Shown: in pieces, positions 17,847 to 26,204 of the stretch
How positions within the stretch are numbered: the stretch's first letter is position 1
Layout: each line of letters begins with the position of its first letter
Assembly (NCBI GenBank): GCA_026706025.1
Contig: JAPOZO010000063.1
Span: 1 to 64,000, forward strand
Origin: Candidatus Poribacteria bacterium
GTDB taxonomy: Bacteria; Poribacteria; WGA-4E; WGA-3G
Direction of reading: 5' to 3'
DNA length: 64,000 bases
Translations under genes and position numbers: made by a program
Notes under the pieces: model-generated
What the model saw: the letters and a program-made list of their open reading frames with translations, nothing else
Told to the model about the DNA's origin: nothing
The model's database searches: none

Positions 17847-18944
17847 TCAATCTCGCCTATAAGTGGTCTGCTTCAGGTGAGCCCATGTTGTTACTGTCCT
17901 TCCGTGCGGTTGTACAGAAACAGGTGGGATAACCGGAAGTTCGGCACGGTAAATGCCGTTATCTCGCGTCCCCACGTATAGTCCGTCTCCGTACGAAAGG
18001 AGAGCGTCAATAGATAATCCCTGAAGTCCCATGGCAGACCACGTCTCTGAGTGAGCATCAAAGGCATAAACACCATGAGTGGCCAATCCGGCAAATAAGT
18101 ACCCACCGCGGACAGCGAAACTATAGACGTACGGTCGGTCATTTGAATCCTCAGTGTTATCAATTGGCAATCCGTCCATCGGATATTCCCATGTTTGCAG
18201 TGTTTCGCTCCAACGTCCGACGCCTTTTTGGCCTGCGACATACAGTTGCCCTTGAAGCACTGCCCAATCATTAGTGCGGTCACATTGGGAGAATGGAAGA
18301 TTTTGCCATGTCAGTCCATCGTCGGGCGATCGCGCCATCGAATTGGTTGAGATGGCAGTCCATAGATAACCGTCGAACGCTGTTATTGCGTAGATGCTAT
18401 TGCCCGCATACCACTCCTCTGAAACGTCGTGCCATGTCTCTCCACGATCTGTTGAGATGTAGGTGCCCCCGTGGTACATCACATTGATGATCGTATTGTC
18501 GATGATAAGGATGTGTCGGACTGTGCCGTAAAAGTGTTCTCCATCTACATCTTGGAAGCGTAGACCCTCATTTAAGGGTTTCCATGTTTCTCCGGCATCA
18601 TCTGATCGGAATATTCCGTGTCGCCACGTTCCGACATAAACGGTATTTCGATCGGTTGTAAGTGTGGTAATGACCTCATCTTCATTTCCGAATGTAGTAA
18701 TGACCTCATCTTCATTCCCGAATGTAGTAGGCGACCATGTATTCCCGCCGTTTTCGGAAAAAAGTAAGCCCGCTGATGTACCAGCGTAGAGTCGATGATC
18801 TGCCCCTTCGAGTACCGATACATAGTGCATGGGTGTCCCGTTATCAAGTCGGATCCACTCCAATTCTAAATCGAGTTCCTGTGCCCACGCCGTTCCCACC
18901 ACGATAACCAAGAAAACTATTCGTGTACAAAGCCGAGTCCACAT
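17847..18944 (-). CDS. Exported BNR/sialidase-like beta-propeller protein (365 aa)
   Basis: Start at 18944 (MWTRLCTRIVF), preceded by AAAGGAG; a longer upstream in-frame ATG lacks an SD. Signal peptide to about residue 20 (TAWAQ). The rest carries repeated Asp-box-like motifs (SENGGNTW, SDDAGETW, STDRGETW, SPDDGLTW), typical of BNR/VPS10-type six- or seven-bladed propellers that bind or cleave glycans. No sialidase Arg triad was identified, so a binding role is as likely as a catalytic one. A perfect-frame 30-bp tandem duplication (18669-18728) repeats TTFGNEDEVI. First gene of the putative operon with the WD40 and barrel genes. Confidence 0.78.
   Translation of the reverse strand: MWTRLCTRIVFLVIVVGTAWAQELDLELEWIRLDNGTPMHYVSVLEGADHRLYAGTSAGLLFSENGGNTWSPTTFGNEDEVITTFGNEDEVITTLTTDRNTVYVGTWRHGIFRSDDAGETWKPLNEGLRFQDVDGEHFYGTVRHILIIDNTIINVMYHGGTYISTDRGETWHDVSEEWYAGNSIYAITAFDGYLWTAISTNSMARSPDDGLTWQNLPFSQCDRTNDWAVLQGQLYVAGQKGVGRWSETLQTWEYPMDGLPIDNTEDSNDRPYVYSFAVRGGYLFAGLATHGVYAFDAHSETWSAMGLQGLSIDALLSYGDGLYVGTRDNGIYRAELPVIPPVSVQPHGRTVTTWAHLKQTTYRRD
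18669..18728 (-). repeat. 30-bp tandem duplication (29 of 30 identical)
   Basis: Two adjacent 30-bp units (18669-18698, 18699-18728) differ at one base and encode TTFGNEDEVI twice, inserting ten residues in one propeller blade. Near-identity suggests a recent slippage event. Confidence 0.85.
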
Positions 18945-18983
18945 TGTTTTACTCCTTTTGTCTGTGAGAATCATAAAATCCCG

Positions 18984-19367
18984 CTATTTGAGGGCAACGG
19001 TGTAAAACTGAATTGTCTCAATGCGACTATTAGCTGTTCTTGAGAGCTTTATGATTTTAACGGCATCTGTCTCCGCAGTGAGTGGAGTTTCAAATGGAAG
19101 CCGCCCACCGGGTACTTTCTTAGCGAGTTCCCATTGTCTGCTCTCATCGCGAACATGAATTTCAATGTTTTGCAATTGTCCAGAACCGAGCAGCGCAATT
19201 TTCCGAATATCCGCACTTTCTGGAAGCCAATAAATTTCCCCGTGGAAAGTTACCTTCCCGTTCACTGGACGATTGATCAAGATGTACTCCTGATCTGTCA
19301 AAAGTGTGGCACAACCGATATATGATAAACAAGCGAGTATGAAGAGTAGACCTTTCCATCTTTTCAT
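18984..19367 (-). CDS. Small lipoprotein, paralogue 1 (127 aa)
   Basis: Start at 19367 (MKRWKGLLF) with AAGGAG in front; earlier in-frame codons belong to the leader. Signal with lipobox IGCA (Cys about 17), so a membrane-anchored periplasmic or outer-membrane lipoprotein. The mature part has an IEIHVRD...W core and a strand pattern reminiscent of a small beta-sandwich. It is about 60 percent similar to the product of 19712-20104. The two genes and their leaders form a tandem duplication. Both have interlocking inverted repeats just ahead of the start. Function unknown. Confidence 0.75.
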   Translation of the reverse strand: MKRWKGLLFILACLSYIGCATLLTDQEYILINRPVNGKVTFHGEIYWLPESADIRKIALLGSGQLQNIEIHVRDESRQWELAKKVPGGRLPFETPLTAETDAVKIIKLSRTANSRIETIQFYTVALK

Positions 19368-19406
19368 GATTTTTCTCCTTGCATATAGTATTTCGGGTTG
19401 ATAGGT

Positions 19407-19479
19407 GGAGCGATACGGCAAGTGAGATAGGAGAGCCGATCACATCGCTCCGTGTTTCTCCAAGGAGAAAGGCTTTCCC
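19407..19479 (-). promoter_or_regulatory. Structured leader with interlocking stems, copy 1
   Basis: On the transcript the order is stem A (GGGAAAGCC, 19479-19471), a hairpin TTTCTCC/GGAGAAA (19470-19455), stem B (GGAGCGATGTG, 19451-19441), A' (GGCTCTCCT, 19437-19429) and B' (CGTATCGCTCC, 19417-19407). A pairs A' with one mismatch and B pairs B' over 11 positions with two G.U pairs. The A-B-A'-B' order allows an H-type pseudoknot or mutually exclusive folds. It ends 39 nt before the ATG of the lipoprotein. No known riboswitch class was recognised. Confidence 0.5.
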
Positions 19480-19572
19480 ATGGTTTACTCAGCGTTGTTT
19501 AATATGTCAGCAATTTTCATGCCAATGCCAAATATGTTAAATATGCCCATTATCTTGGTATTACAACTGTTA

Positions 19573-19605
19573 ATGCACGTCGCATTTGGGTGAGTACGCC
19601 GCAAA
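19573..19605 (-). repeat. Dispersed repeat, copy 1
   Basis: On the minus strand this stretch carries TTTGCGGCGTACTCACCC followed by AAATGCGACGTGCATT. A near-identical plus-strand copy lies at 22532-22566. It is in the gap between the two lipoprotein genes and overlaps no convincing gene. Confidence 0.75.
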
Positions 19606-19711
19606 CTTGCACAAAAAGGGGCGAAACGGTCTAAAAAATGCCCGAAGAAGTGCAGTCTTCGCAGTCCAAATCATTGAAGTCGAACTTCCCGTATGGGGCA
19701 ATGGATTATTT

Positions 19712-20104
19712 CTAATCACCTTTATCAGCAACCGTGTAAAACTGAATCGTCTCAATGTTCCCGGCTCCAGTCATTGAGTATTTTATAATTTTGATAGCGT
19801 CTGTCTCAGCAATAAGTGAGATTTCAAACGGGAATTCGATGCCGCCTGGCACTTTCTTAACCGGCTCCCATTGATTTCTCCTGTCACGCACGCGAATTTC
19901 AATGTTTCGGATTTTTCCAGAACCGAGCAGCACAACTTTCCGAATATCCGCTCTCTCTGGGAGTGAATAAATTTCTCCGTTGAAAGTTGCCTTTTCACTC
20001 ACTGGACGATCGATCAAGACATATTCTTGCTCCGTAAAAAGCGCGGCGCAGCCAATCTGTGATAAACAAGCGAGTATAAAAAGTAAGCCCTTCCACCTTT
20101 TCAT
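19712..20104 (-). CDS. Small lipoprotein, paralogue 2 (130 aa)
   Basis: Start at 20104 (MKRWKGLLFILACL), preceded by AAAGGAG. The N-terminal signal ends in a lipobox IGCA with Cys about 17. The mature domain (LGSGKIRNIEIRVRD...FPFEISLIAETDAIKI) matches paralogue 1 throughout. Its strand-rich pattern suggests a discoidin-like or small beta-sandwich domain, but I do not recognise a named family. Convergent neighbours and a duplicated structured leader make the pair look like a recent local duplication. Confidence 0.75.
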   Translation of the reverse strand: MKRWKGLLFILACLSQIGCAALFTEQEYVLIDRPVSEKATFNGEIYSLPERADIRKVVLLGSGKIRNIEIRVRDRRNQWEPVKKVPGGIEFPFEISLIAETDAIKIIKYSMTGAGNIETIQFYTVADKGD

Positions 20105-20142
20105 GATTCTTTCTCCTTTGCACATAGCACAGACGGATAGAG

Positions 20143-20216
20143 GGAGCGATGCAGTAATTGAGGTAAGGGAAAGCCTTTTGCATCGCTCCGTATTCCCCAA
20201 GGAGGTAGGCTTTCCC
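20143..20216 (-). promoter_or_regulatory. Structured leader with interlocking stems, copy 2
   Basis: Order on the transcript: A GGGAAAGCCT (20216-20207), a CTCC/GGGG hairpin, B GGAGCGATGCA (20189-20179), A' AGGCTTTCCC (20176-20167), B' TGCATCGCTCC (20153-20143). Both stems are perfect (10 and 11 bp). Two nt separate B and A', and 13 nt separate A' and B', which is sterically fit for an H-type pseudoknot. The end of stem B changes from A-U here to G-C in copy 1, a compensatory pair change. It lies 38 nt before the start codon. Confidence 0.55.
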
Positions 20217-20381
20217 AGGTTTACTGAGCGTTTTAATATACTAAGCAACTTTCATGCCAAAGGCAACTCAAGCGCAAAATATCTTTGAAAGCGGGTTTTC
20301 ACTGAATATTAGACAGCCATATTATTTTTAGTGTCCAATTTCTGAACAGTTTTGTTCAAAAATCTGGTGGCACGGAAGTCC

Positions 20382-20410
20382 TTGACATCTGTCAATTTTT
20401 TAAGTATACT
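20382..20410 (+). promoter_or_regulatory. Sigma-70-type promoter of the 20456 operon
   Basis: TTGACA (20382-20387) and TATACT (20405-20410) are spaced by 17 bp and lie about 45 bp before the start codon of the epimerase gene. Confidence 0.75.
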
Positions 20411-20455
20411 TAGCCATAGGGTAATTCTCGCCTTTCAAACGGATTGGAGACATTG

Positions 20456-21487
20456 ATGAAGATTTTGATCATTGGTGGCACAGGGTTGATTAGCACTGCG
20501 ATTACGCGCACGCTCATTACACGTGGCGATGATGTGGTGCTTTACAACCGTGGACAGACGGATACCGATATTCCAGAAGGATATAACACTATTACCGGCA
20601 ATCGTAAGGACTACGCCACTTTTGAAGCACAGATGGCAGAAGCGGGGAATTTCGACGCAGTCATTGACATGATCGGTTTCGGACCGGCGGACGTTGAGAG
20701 TGCCATCCGAGCATTTCGGGGTAACATTGGTCAATTTATCTTCTGTAGCACGGTCGATGTCTACACCAAACCCGCGCGTCGCTATCCAATCCGAGAGGAG
20801 GCAGAGCGGCAACCGATGCAGTCTTTTCCGTATGCCTACAATAAAGCAAAGTGCGAACGACTCTTGGAAGCAGCACACGAACGCGGCGATTTTCCGGTCA
20901 CAATCATCCGTCCCGCGCACACCTACGGCGAGAGGCGCGGGCTGATTCACTCGCTTGGACTCGGGGGTGCCTATTACTTCAACCGAATCCGTCTCGGAAA
21001 ACCGATTATCACACACGGCGATGGCTCTTCGCTCTGGGCAGCGTGCCATCGTGACGATGTGGGGCAGGCGTTCGCTGAGGCTGTTGGCAATGAGAAGACA
21101 TTCGGTAAAGGTTACCATACGGCAAGCGAAGAACCGATGACGTGGAACCAGTACCACCAGACAGTCGCACAAGCGATGACTGCAGCAGCACCCGATCTAA
21201 TTCATATACCGACTGATTTCTTGTTTGAGATTGCTCCAAAGGAAACAGAATGGTGCAAAGAAAATTTCCAATACAACAACATCTTCGATAACGCCGCGGC
21301 GAAAGCAGATTTGAACTTCCGTTATACAATCCCATTTGTTGAAGGAGTGCGTCGGATTGTGGCTTGGCTGGATGCACGGGACCGCATTCACGATAAAGAT
21401 GAACCCGCGATTTACGGCGAAATTATTGAAAGATGGAAAAACCTCAGCACTAAAGAGACCTTTTTCGGTTCATCCGGCAACACATAG
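20456..21487 (+). CDS. NAD-dependent epimerase/dehydratase family protein (343 aa)
   Basis: Extended short-chain dehydrogenase of the sugar-nucleotide epimerase kind. The NAD-binding motif is MKILIIGGTGLISTAI, VIDMIGF follows at the usual distance, and the active-site Tyr/Lys pair is in YAYNKAKCE (about residue 125). The start at 20456 is preferred because GGAG stands 6 nt upstream; a TTG 12 nt earlier is unlikely. The substrate is probably a nucleotide sugar or related sugar. It leads a plus-strand group with the nucleoside hydrolase 6 bp downstream. Confidence 0.85.
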   Translation: MKILIIGGTGLISTAITRTLITRGDDVVLYNRGQTDTDIPEGYNTITGNRKDYATFEAQMAEAGNFDAVIDMIGFGPADVESAIRAFRGNIGQFIFCSTVDVYTKPARRYPIREEAERQPMQSFPYAYNKAKCERLLEAAHERGDFPVTIIRPAHTYGERRGLIHSLGLGGAYYFNRIRLGKPIITHGDGSSLWAACHRDDVGQAFAEAVGNEKTFGKGYHTASEEPMTWNQYHQTVAQAMTAAAPDLIHIPTDFLFEIAPKETEWCKENFQYNNIFDNAAAKADLNFRYTIPFVEGVRRIVAWLDARDRIHDKDEPAIYGEIIERWKNLSTKETFFGSSGNT

Positions 21488-21493
21488 ATTTAA

Positions 21494-22474
21494 ATGCAGT
21501 ATTCAATCTTCTTTTATTTACGGCGAAACTTGAAAGTTTTGTCCTTTGCGACAGTATTGACGCTTTTTGTTATGATTATGACACCATCCAATTTGCAGGC
21601 ACAAGATACCGAAATAACGCCCCCCAAAAAGGTAATATTTGAGACGGATATGTCTACCGACGTAGATGATGTCGGTGCACTCGCTGTGCTGCATACCTTA
21701 GCAAATAGTGGGGAGGCAGAAATCCTCGCTATTAGTTTCAATGAAGTGCATCCAAGTGCTGCCAATGCTATCTGCGCGATAAATACGTGGTACAACCGGG
21801 GCAACATTCCCATCGGTATCTATAAAGGCGATCTCGCTGACCCTGACGAATCCAGTTACCTGGACACCATCGCTAAGTTCCCACACGATCTCCCGACTAT
21901 TCCAACACCCAGTTCTCTGGAACTTTATCTGCAAGTACTTGGTGAGCAACCCGATAACTCAGTGACAATTATTAGCGTTGGGTTCCTCAACAATCTCTAC
22001 GATCTCCTGAAAACCGATCCTGACCTCATTTCTCAAAAAGTCACTGAATTGGTAGTGATGGCAGGGCTTGTTGATGATCCTTATAACACGATCCGCCACG
22101 ATCTGATTGGTAAATCGGAATATGTGATCCACAATTGGCCCACATCTCTCGTTATCAGCCATTATGGAGCGTCTGTACACACGGGGGCGAGACTCGCGGA
22201 AACGCCTGCTGGAAATCCTGTGCGGGAGGCGTATTATCGTCGATTCAACGAGCAGTACAAAGGGCGTTCCAGTTGGGACCAACTTGCGGTCTTATACGGT
22301 GTGCGTGGTCTCGGTGATTATTTTACTGAGGTTACAGAAGGCAGTGGGAGACTAATGAACGGTTTTGAGTGGAAGATGAAACCCAGTTTCAGGTCTTACT
22401 TGGACCCAAAATTGTCGGACGATGAGTTTGTCCGTATTATTGAAGATTTAATGATCAAACCGCCCGGAAAATAA
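21494..22474 (+). CDS. Exported nucleoside hydrolase, IU family (326 aa)
   Basis: Signal peptide (about 1-36, ending SNLQAQ) then the inosine-uridine nucleoside hydrolase fold. The calcium-binding signature is near ETDMSTDVDDVGAL (about residue 51), and the conserved helix VHPSAANAICAINTWY resembles the N-x-x-x-x-x-N region. It would cleave the N-glycosidic bond of ribonucleosides for salvage, apparently outside the cytoplasm. It starts 6 bp after the epimerase stop, implying translational coupling; no clear ribosome site is visible. An extra TTG further downstream is a less likely start. Confidence 0.85.
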   Translation: MQYSIFFYLRRNLKVLSFATVLTLFVMIMTPSNLQAQDTEITPPKKVIFETDMSTDVDDVGALAVLHTLANSGEAEILAISFNEVHPSAANAICAINTWYNRGNIPIGIYKGDLADPDESSYLDTIAKFPHDLPTIPTPSSLELYLQVLGEQPDNSVTIISVGFLNNLYDLLKTDPDLISQKVTELVVMAGLVDDPYNTIRHDLIGKSEYVIHNWPTSLVISHYGASVHTGARLAETPAGNPVREAYYRRFNEQYKGRSSWDQLAVLYGVRGLGDYFTEVTEGSGRLMNGFEWKMKPSFRSYLDPKLSDDEFVRIIEDLMIKPPGK

Positions 22475-22531
22475 TCTATAGCGAAACCTAAAAATAAAGA
22501 AACACTTTACATCCTCCGGTAGGTTCGGTTT

Positions 22532-22566
22532 TGCGGTGTACTCACCCAAATGCGACCTGCATTATT
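22532..22566 (+). repeat. Dispersed repeat, copy 2
   Basis: Carries TTTTGCGGTGTACTCACC followed by CAAATGCGACCTGCATT, matching the minus-strand copy at 19573-19605 except at two or three bases. It sits in the gap between the nucleoside hydrolase and the glycosidase-like gene. An ATG in it opens a longer reading frame into the next gene, but that start is not used in this annotation. Confidence 0.75.
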
Positions 22567-22604
22567 GTGCGTTTGTGCTTTATCACAAAGGAACGCCAAC
22601 CACA

Positions 22605-23684
22605 ATGGCTGGTTTTTACACAATTGAGAAGCGGGACGGACGTTGGTGGTTCGTCACACCCGATAGCGCGCTGTTCTGGTCCATCGGCATGAACCATATC
22701 GACTCAGCTGCGTTGCGGTATGCAGCGTCGGATGGCGTGTGGGAGCGCGAGTTCGACAACAGCCATGAACAGTGGCTACGCGCAGTCGCCGATGATCTAC
22801 GCGACTGGGGCTTTAATACAATTGGCTGGACTCAGGAAGTCGTAATCATCACCGAAGGCTACCACCGCCATTCGCGCCCGTTCACCTATGAGGAATACCA
22901 ATGGGCGGACATGCCTTACTGCCACCTGCTACCTTTCACCGAGGCACATCAGTGGCAAGTTGAGGTCCGTATGCCCGACTTGATGAGCTCTGACTTCGAG
23001 GAGTGGTGCGACTACGTCGCCCGCGATGAGTGCGTACGCTTGCGCGACGATCCGAAACTGATCGGCTACTTCTACTGCGATTGTCCGCAGTGGGTGCACG
23101 CCTCGCCTGCCACGAAGTGGCGTGGATCGTTAGTCGATCCAGTCCTGCTCGCATCAGAGGCGGGCCGCCGCGAACTCTCTGCCATCGCCGAACGCTACTA
23201 CAGGATCACCCATGACGCTATCCGTCGCTATGACCCGAACCACCTAATCCTCGGTGACCGATGGGAGGCAAATGCAGTGCTACCCGAAGAGGTGGTACGT
23301 GCAGCACTGCCCTACGTTGATGTGTTCAGTTTTCAATGTTTTGGCACAGTGAAGAATATCGCTACGAAGATGCGACACTGGGCTGATTTCGCAGACAAAC
23401 CGGTTCTGCTGGCAGACGCGGCGGGGCATATACGCGCCCACGGTGACACCCGCTGGCCCCCGACAGCGGACCGTTTGCACGATGCAGACCACTATCGCCA
23501 AGTGATGGATGCCCTTTGGGATATCCCGCAATGCGTCGGATACCACCTATGTGGTGCCTACATTAAGAACAACGCCCGCAAGTCCGGATTTCGCGACCAC
23601 GCAAACAATCAGATTGACGAGACGGTGGCTGGTATTCGCGCCGTCAACACCGAAATGCAGCGGAGACACAATCGAATAAATTAA
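22605..23684 (+). CDS. Glycoside-hydrolase-like protein, agarase-type fold (359 aa)
   Basis: Start at 22605 (MAGFYTIEKRDGRWWFV), where conserved protein begins; an upstream in-frame ATG lies within the dispersed repeat. Features of a (beta/alpha)8 glycosidase like the agarase-related enzymes are seen: RWWFVTPDSALFWSIGMNHID at the start (about 10-32), LRDWGFNTIGWTQE, then IGYFYCDCPQWVH and LILGDRWEANAV (about 235), and DKPVLLADAAG. The exact catalytic Glu pair is not certain: GDRWEAN could hold the acid/base. Polysaccharide substrate unknown. No signal peptide is seen, so it may be cytoplasmic. Confidence 0.6.
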   Translation: MAGFYTIEKRDGRWWFVTPDSALFWSIGMNHIDSAALRYAASDGVWEREFDNSHEQWLRAVADDLRDWGFNTIGWTQEVVIITEGYHRHSRPFTYEEYQWADMPYCHLLPFTEAHQWQVEVRMPDLMSSDFEEWCDYVARDECVRLRDDPKLIGYFYCDCPQWVHASPATKWRGSLVDPVLLASEAGRRELSAIAERYYRITHDAIRRYDPNHLILGDRWEANAVLPEEVVRAALPYVDVFSFQCFGTVKNIATKMRHWADFADKPVLLADAAGHIRAHGDTRWPPTADRLHDADHYRQVMDALWDIPQCVGYHLCGAYIKNNARKSGFRDHANNQIDETVAGIRAVNTEMQRRHNRIN

Positions 23685-23715
23685 AAGTTTGTACCTCGCC
23701 TAACGGAAGGTTGCA

Positions 23716-26142
23716 ATGACAAGATATATCTTACGAATAATAATCTTCACGGCTGCTTTTTTCTTAGGTATAGCAGCTGCCGTGAATGCACAAAAAAAAT
23801 CGGAGGTGAATATGGTTGAACGTTGGGGAATATTTGAATTAACCTTGGATGGACCGGACACTGGAAATTCGTTCACTGAAGTCGAATTGACAGCAAAATT
23901 TGAGCAAAGTGGTCGGACTTTCGAGCCACACGGTTTCTATGACGGAGACGGAATATACAAAATCCGCTTCATGCCGGATTCAATCGGCGAATGGATGTAC
24001 AGAACAAAAAGTAACCGCGCCGAACTCAACGGCAAGACCGGGCAGTTTACGTGCATCGAACCCTCTGAAGGAAACCACGGACCCGTGCAGGTCTATAAAG
24101 ACTTCTACTTGCAATACGCCGATGGAACGCCGTATCACCAATTTGGGACGACCTGTTATGCCTGGGCACATCAAGGCAAGGCAATGGAGGAACAGACGCT
24201 CGAAACGCTCGTCGAAGCACCCTTTAACAAGATGCGGATGTGCATTTTTCCAAAAGATTACGTCTACAACAAAAATGAACCCGTCCACTACCCGTTTGAA
24301 GGAAAACCCTTAAAAGATTGGGACTTCACAAGATTCAACCCAGAATTCTGGCAGCACTTCGAGCAGCGCGTTCAAGACTTGTTGGACCTCGGTATTGAAG
24401 CAGACATCATCCTGTTTCATACTTATGACCGGTGGGATTTTGAAAACATGGATGCCGAAAGTGATGACCGGTATATCCGATATGCCGTCGCACGTTTAGC
24501 GGCTTTCCGTAACGTCTGGTGGTCCCTCGCAAATGAATTTGACATCATGCCTGCGAAACAGGAATCAGATTGGGACCGATTTTTCCAAGTTATCCGAGAT
24601 CACGATCCCTATCAGCGTTTACGTGGCATCCATAACTGTAGACGTTGGTATGACCACAATAAGCCATGGGTAACACACACCAGCATCCAAACCTCTAACA
24701 TGACCCAAGGTATCAACTATCGCACGCAATACGGAAAACCTGTTATCTATGATGAGTGCCGCTATGAAGGCGATGTTCCGCAGGGGTGGGGAAATATCAC
24801 CGCAGAACAGATGGTCCAAAACTTCTGGGCAGGCACCGTTTCCGGGTGCTACGTCGGACACGGAGAAACATACAAACACCCGGAAGACCTCCTCTGGTGG
24901 GCAAAGGGCGGTGTGTTGCGCGGTGAGAGTCCATCGCGAATTGCATTTCTCAAAGACTTCATGGCGGATGCACCAGCGTTTGATACGCTTGAACCGATCG
25001 GCGATGCAGCGGGGAGATATGTCCTTGCCAAACACGGGGAATATTATCTCACTTACACAACCGATCCGCAGACGATAACACTGGATTTGAAGGGAGAACA
25101 ACCCTATAAAGTCGATCGTATAGATACTTGGAACATGAAAGTCGTTCCAGTCGGTACGGCACAGCCCGGGGAATATACGTTCGCTGCACCGAACGGTGGT
25201 TCTGCCTATCGCTTTACACCGTACGCACCCGGCGAGAAACTCCGTCCGGAGGCGAAAGCATCCGCCGATGTGCTTCAGGGTAGTGCCCCACTTACAGTGA
25301 CTTTCTCAGCAGCAGGCGATCTGGCACACCACTGGACTTTCGGAGACGGCACAACATCCACTGAATCGGATCCGACGCACGTTTACGAAAGCCTTGGTCA
25401 ATACGTTGTAACGCTCACGGTGATGGACCCGGAGGGTGACACGGCAACGACATCTCTCGCAATTCACGTATCACCGGAAGCACCCGCTGACATCGGAACG
25501 CACACAGAATTCCCCGGTTCACGCGATGGGCTCGTTTTTCTCTGGCACGGCACGCTTGAAGACAGTGGAGATATTGAACCCCGCGGCGATGCAACAATCG
25601 GTGAAGATGGACGGATGAATCTGACCGGCGGTGCGTTTCTTGCAGAGGCTGTCAATGATACGCTGCTCGCAGCGTGTCAGGAAAGCAATCAATTAACACT
25701 TGAGTGTCTCGTTACAACGGAGAATCTGAATCAGGATGGTCCCGCCCGGATTATCACGTTTTCAAATGACATTACCCATCGCAACTTCACCTTCGGACAG
25801 GATGGAAATCGTTTTGCTGTGAGAATTCGCACGCCACGGACTGGATCAAACGGATTAGGCGGTGAGTTTTCTTTCGGTAAGATTGAGGCGGGGAAATCGA
25901 CACACGCTATCGTTAGTTATTTTCAAGGAAACGTCTACTGCTATATCAATGGCGAACTTGTCCATGTTAGCAACGGAACGCAAGGGGATTTCAGCAATTG
26001 GGAACGCTATCGGTTGCTTTTCGGTGATGAAGCGAGTGGCGGTCGGAATTGGGAAGGCAAACTCAGCCGTGTAGCGATCTACAGCCGATTCGTTGGCGTA
26101 GAAGAAGCCGCGCATAAGTTCAAACTGGTTCAAGGTGAATAA
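23716..26142 (+). CDS. Exported glycoside hydrolase: DUF5060 + DUF4038/5605-like barrel + PKD + LamG domains (808 aa)
   Basis: Signal peptide (about 1-25, VNAQ). An N-terminal DUF5060-like beta domain (about 30-115: VERWGIFELTLDGPD, FYDGDGIYKIRFMPD) is followed by a TIM barrel with TTCYAWAHQ, VWWSLANEFDIM (candidate acid/base Glu about 275) and VIYDECRYEGD (candidate nucleophile about 347). A putative collagen-binding-like module comes next, then a PKD domain (about 515-590: HWTFGDGTTSTESDPTHVY) and a C-terminal LamG/concanavalin-like domain (about 605-805). Likely an extracellular polysaccharide-degrading enzyme. Ribosome site GGAAGG. Confidence 0.8.
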   Translation: MTRYILRIIIFTAAFFLGIAAAVNAQKKSEVNMVERWGIFELTLDGPDTGNSFTEVELTAKFEQSGRTFEPHGFYDGDGIYKIRFMPDSIGEWMYRTKSNRAELNGKTGQFTCIEPSEGNHGPVQVYKDFYLQYADGTPYHQFGTTCYAWAHQGKAMEEQTLETLVEAPFNKMRMCIFPKDYVYNKNEPVHYPFEGKPLKDWDFTRFNPEFWQHFEQRVQDLLDLGIEADIILFHTYDRWDFENMDAESDDRYIRYAVARLAAFRNVWWSLANEFDIMPAKQESDWDRFFQVIRDHDPYQRLRGIHNCRRWYDHNKPWVTHTSIQTSNMTQGINYRTQYGKPVIYDECRYEGDVPQGWGNITAEQMVQNFWAGTVSGCYVGHGETYKHPEDLLWWAKGGVLRGESPSRIAFLKDFMADAPAFDTLEPIGDAAGRYVLAKHGEYYLTYTTDPQTITLDLKGEQPYKVDRIDTWNMKVVPVGTAQPGEYTFAAPNGGSAYRFTPYAPGEKLRPEAKASADVLQGSAPLTVTFSAAGDLAHHWTFGDGTTSTESDPTHVYESLGQYVVTLTVMDPEGDTATTSLAIHVSPEAPADIGTHTEFPGSRDGLVFLWHGTLEDSGDIEPRGDATIGEDGRMNLTGGAFLAEAVNDTLLAACQESNQLTLECLVTTENLNQDGPARIITFSNDITHRNFTFGQDGNRFAVRIRTPRTGSNGLGGEFSFGKIEAGKSTHAIVSYFQGNVYCYINGELVHVSNGTQGDFSNWERYRLLFGDEASGGRNWEGKLSRVAIYSRFVGVEEAAHKFKLVQGE

Positions 26143-26204
26143 AATCTACATACTTGAGCGTTTGGAATCGGTCAACAATGAAATCAAAAGCACCGGACAT
26201 CACT

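Noticed and set aside
19407-20216. Known riboswitch classes (c-di-GMP, cobalamin, SAM, fluoride)
   Set aside because: None of the conserved core motifs that I remember are present; only the pseudoknot-like order is shared with some of them.
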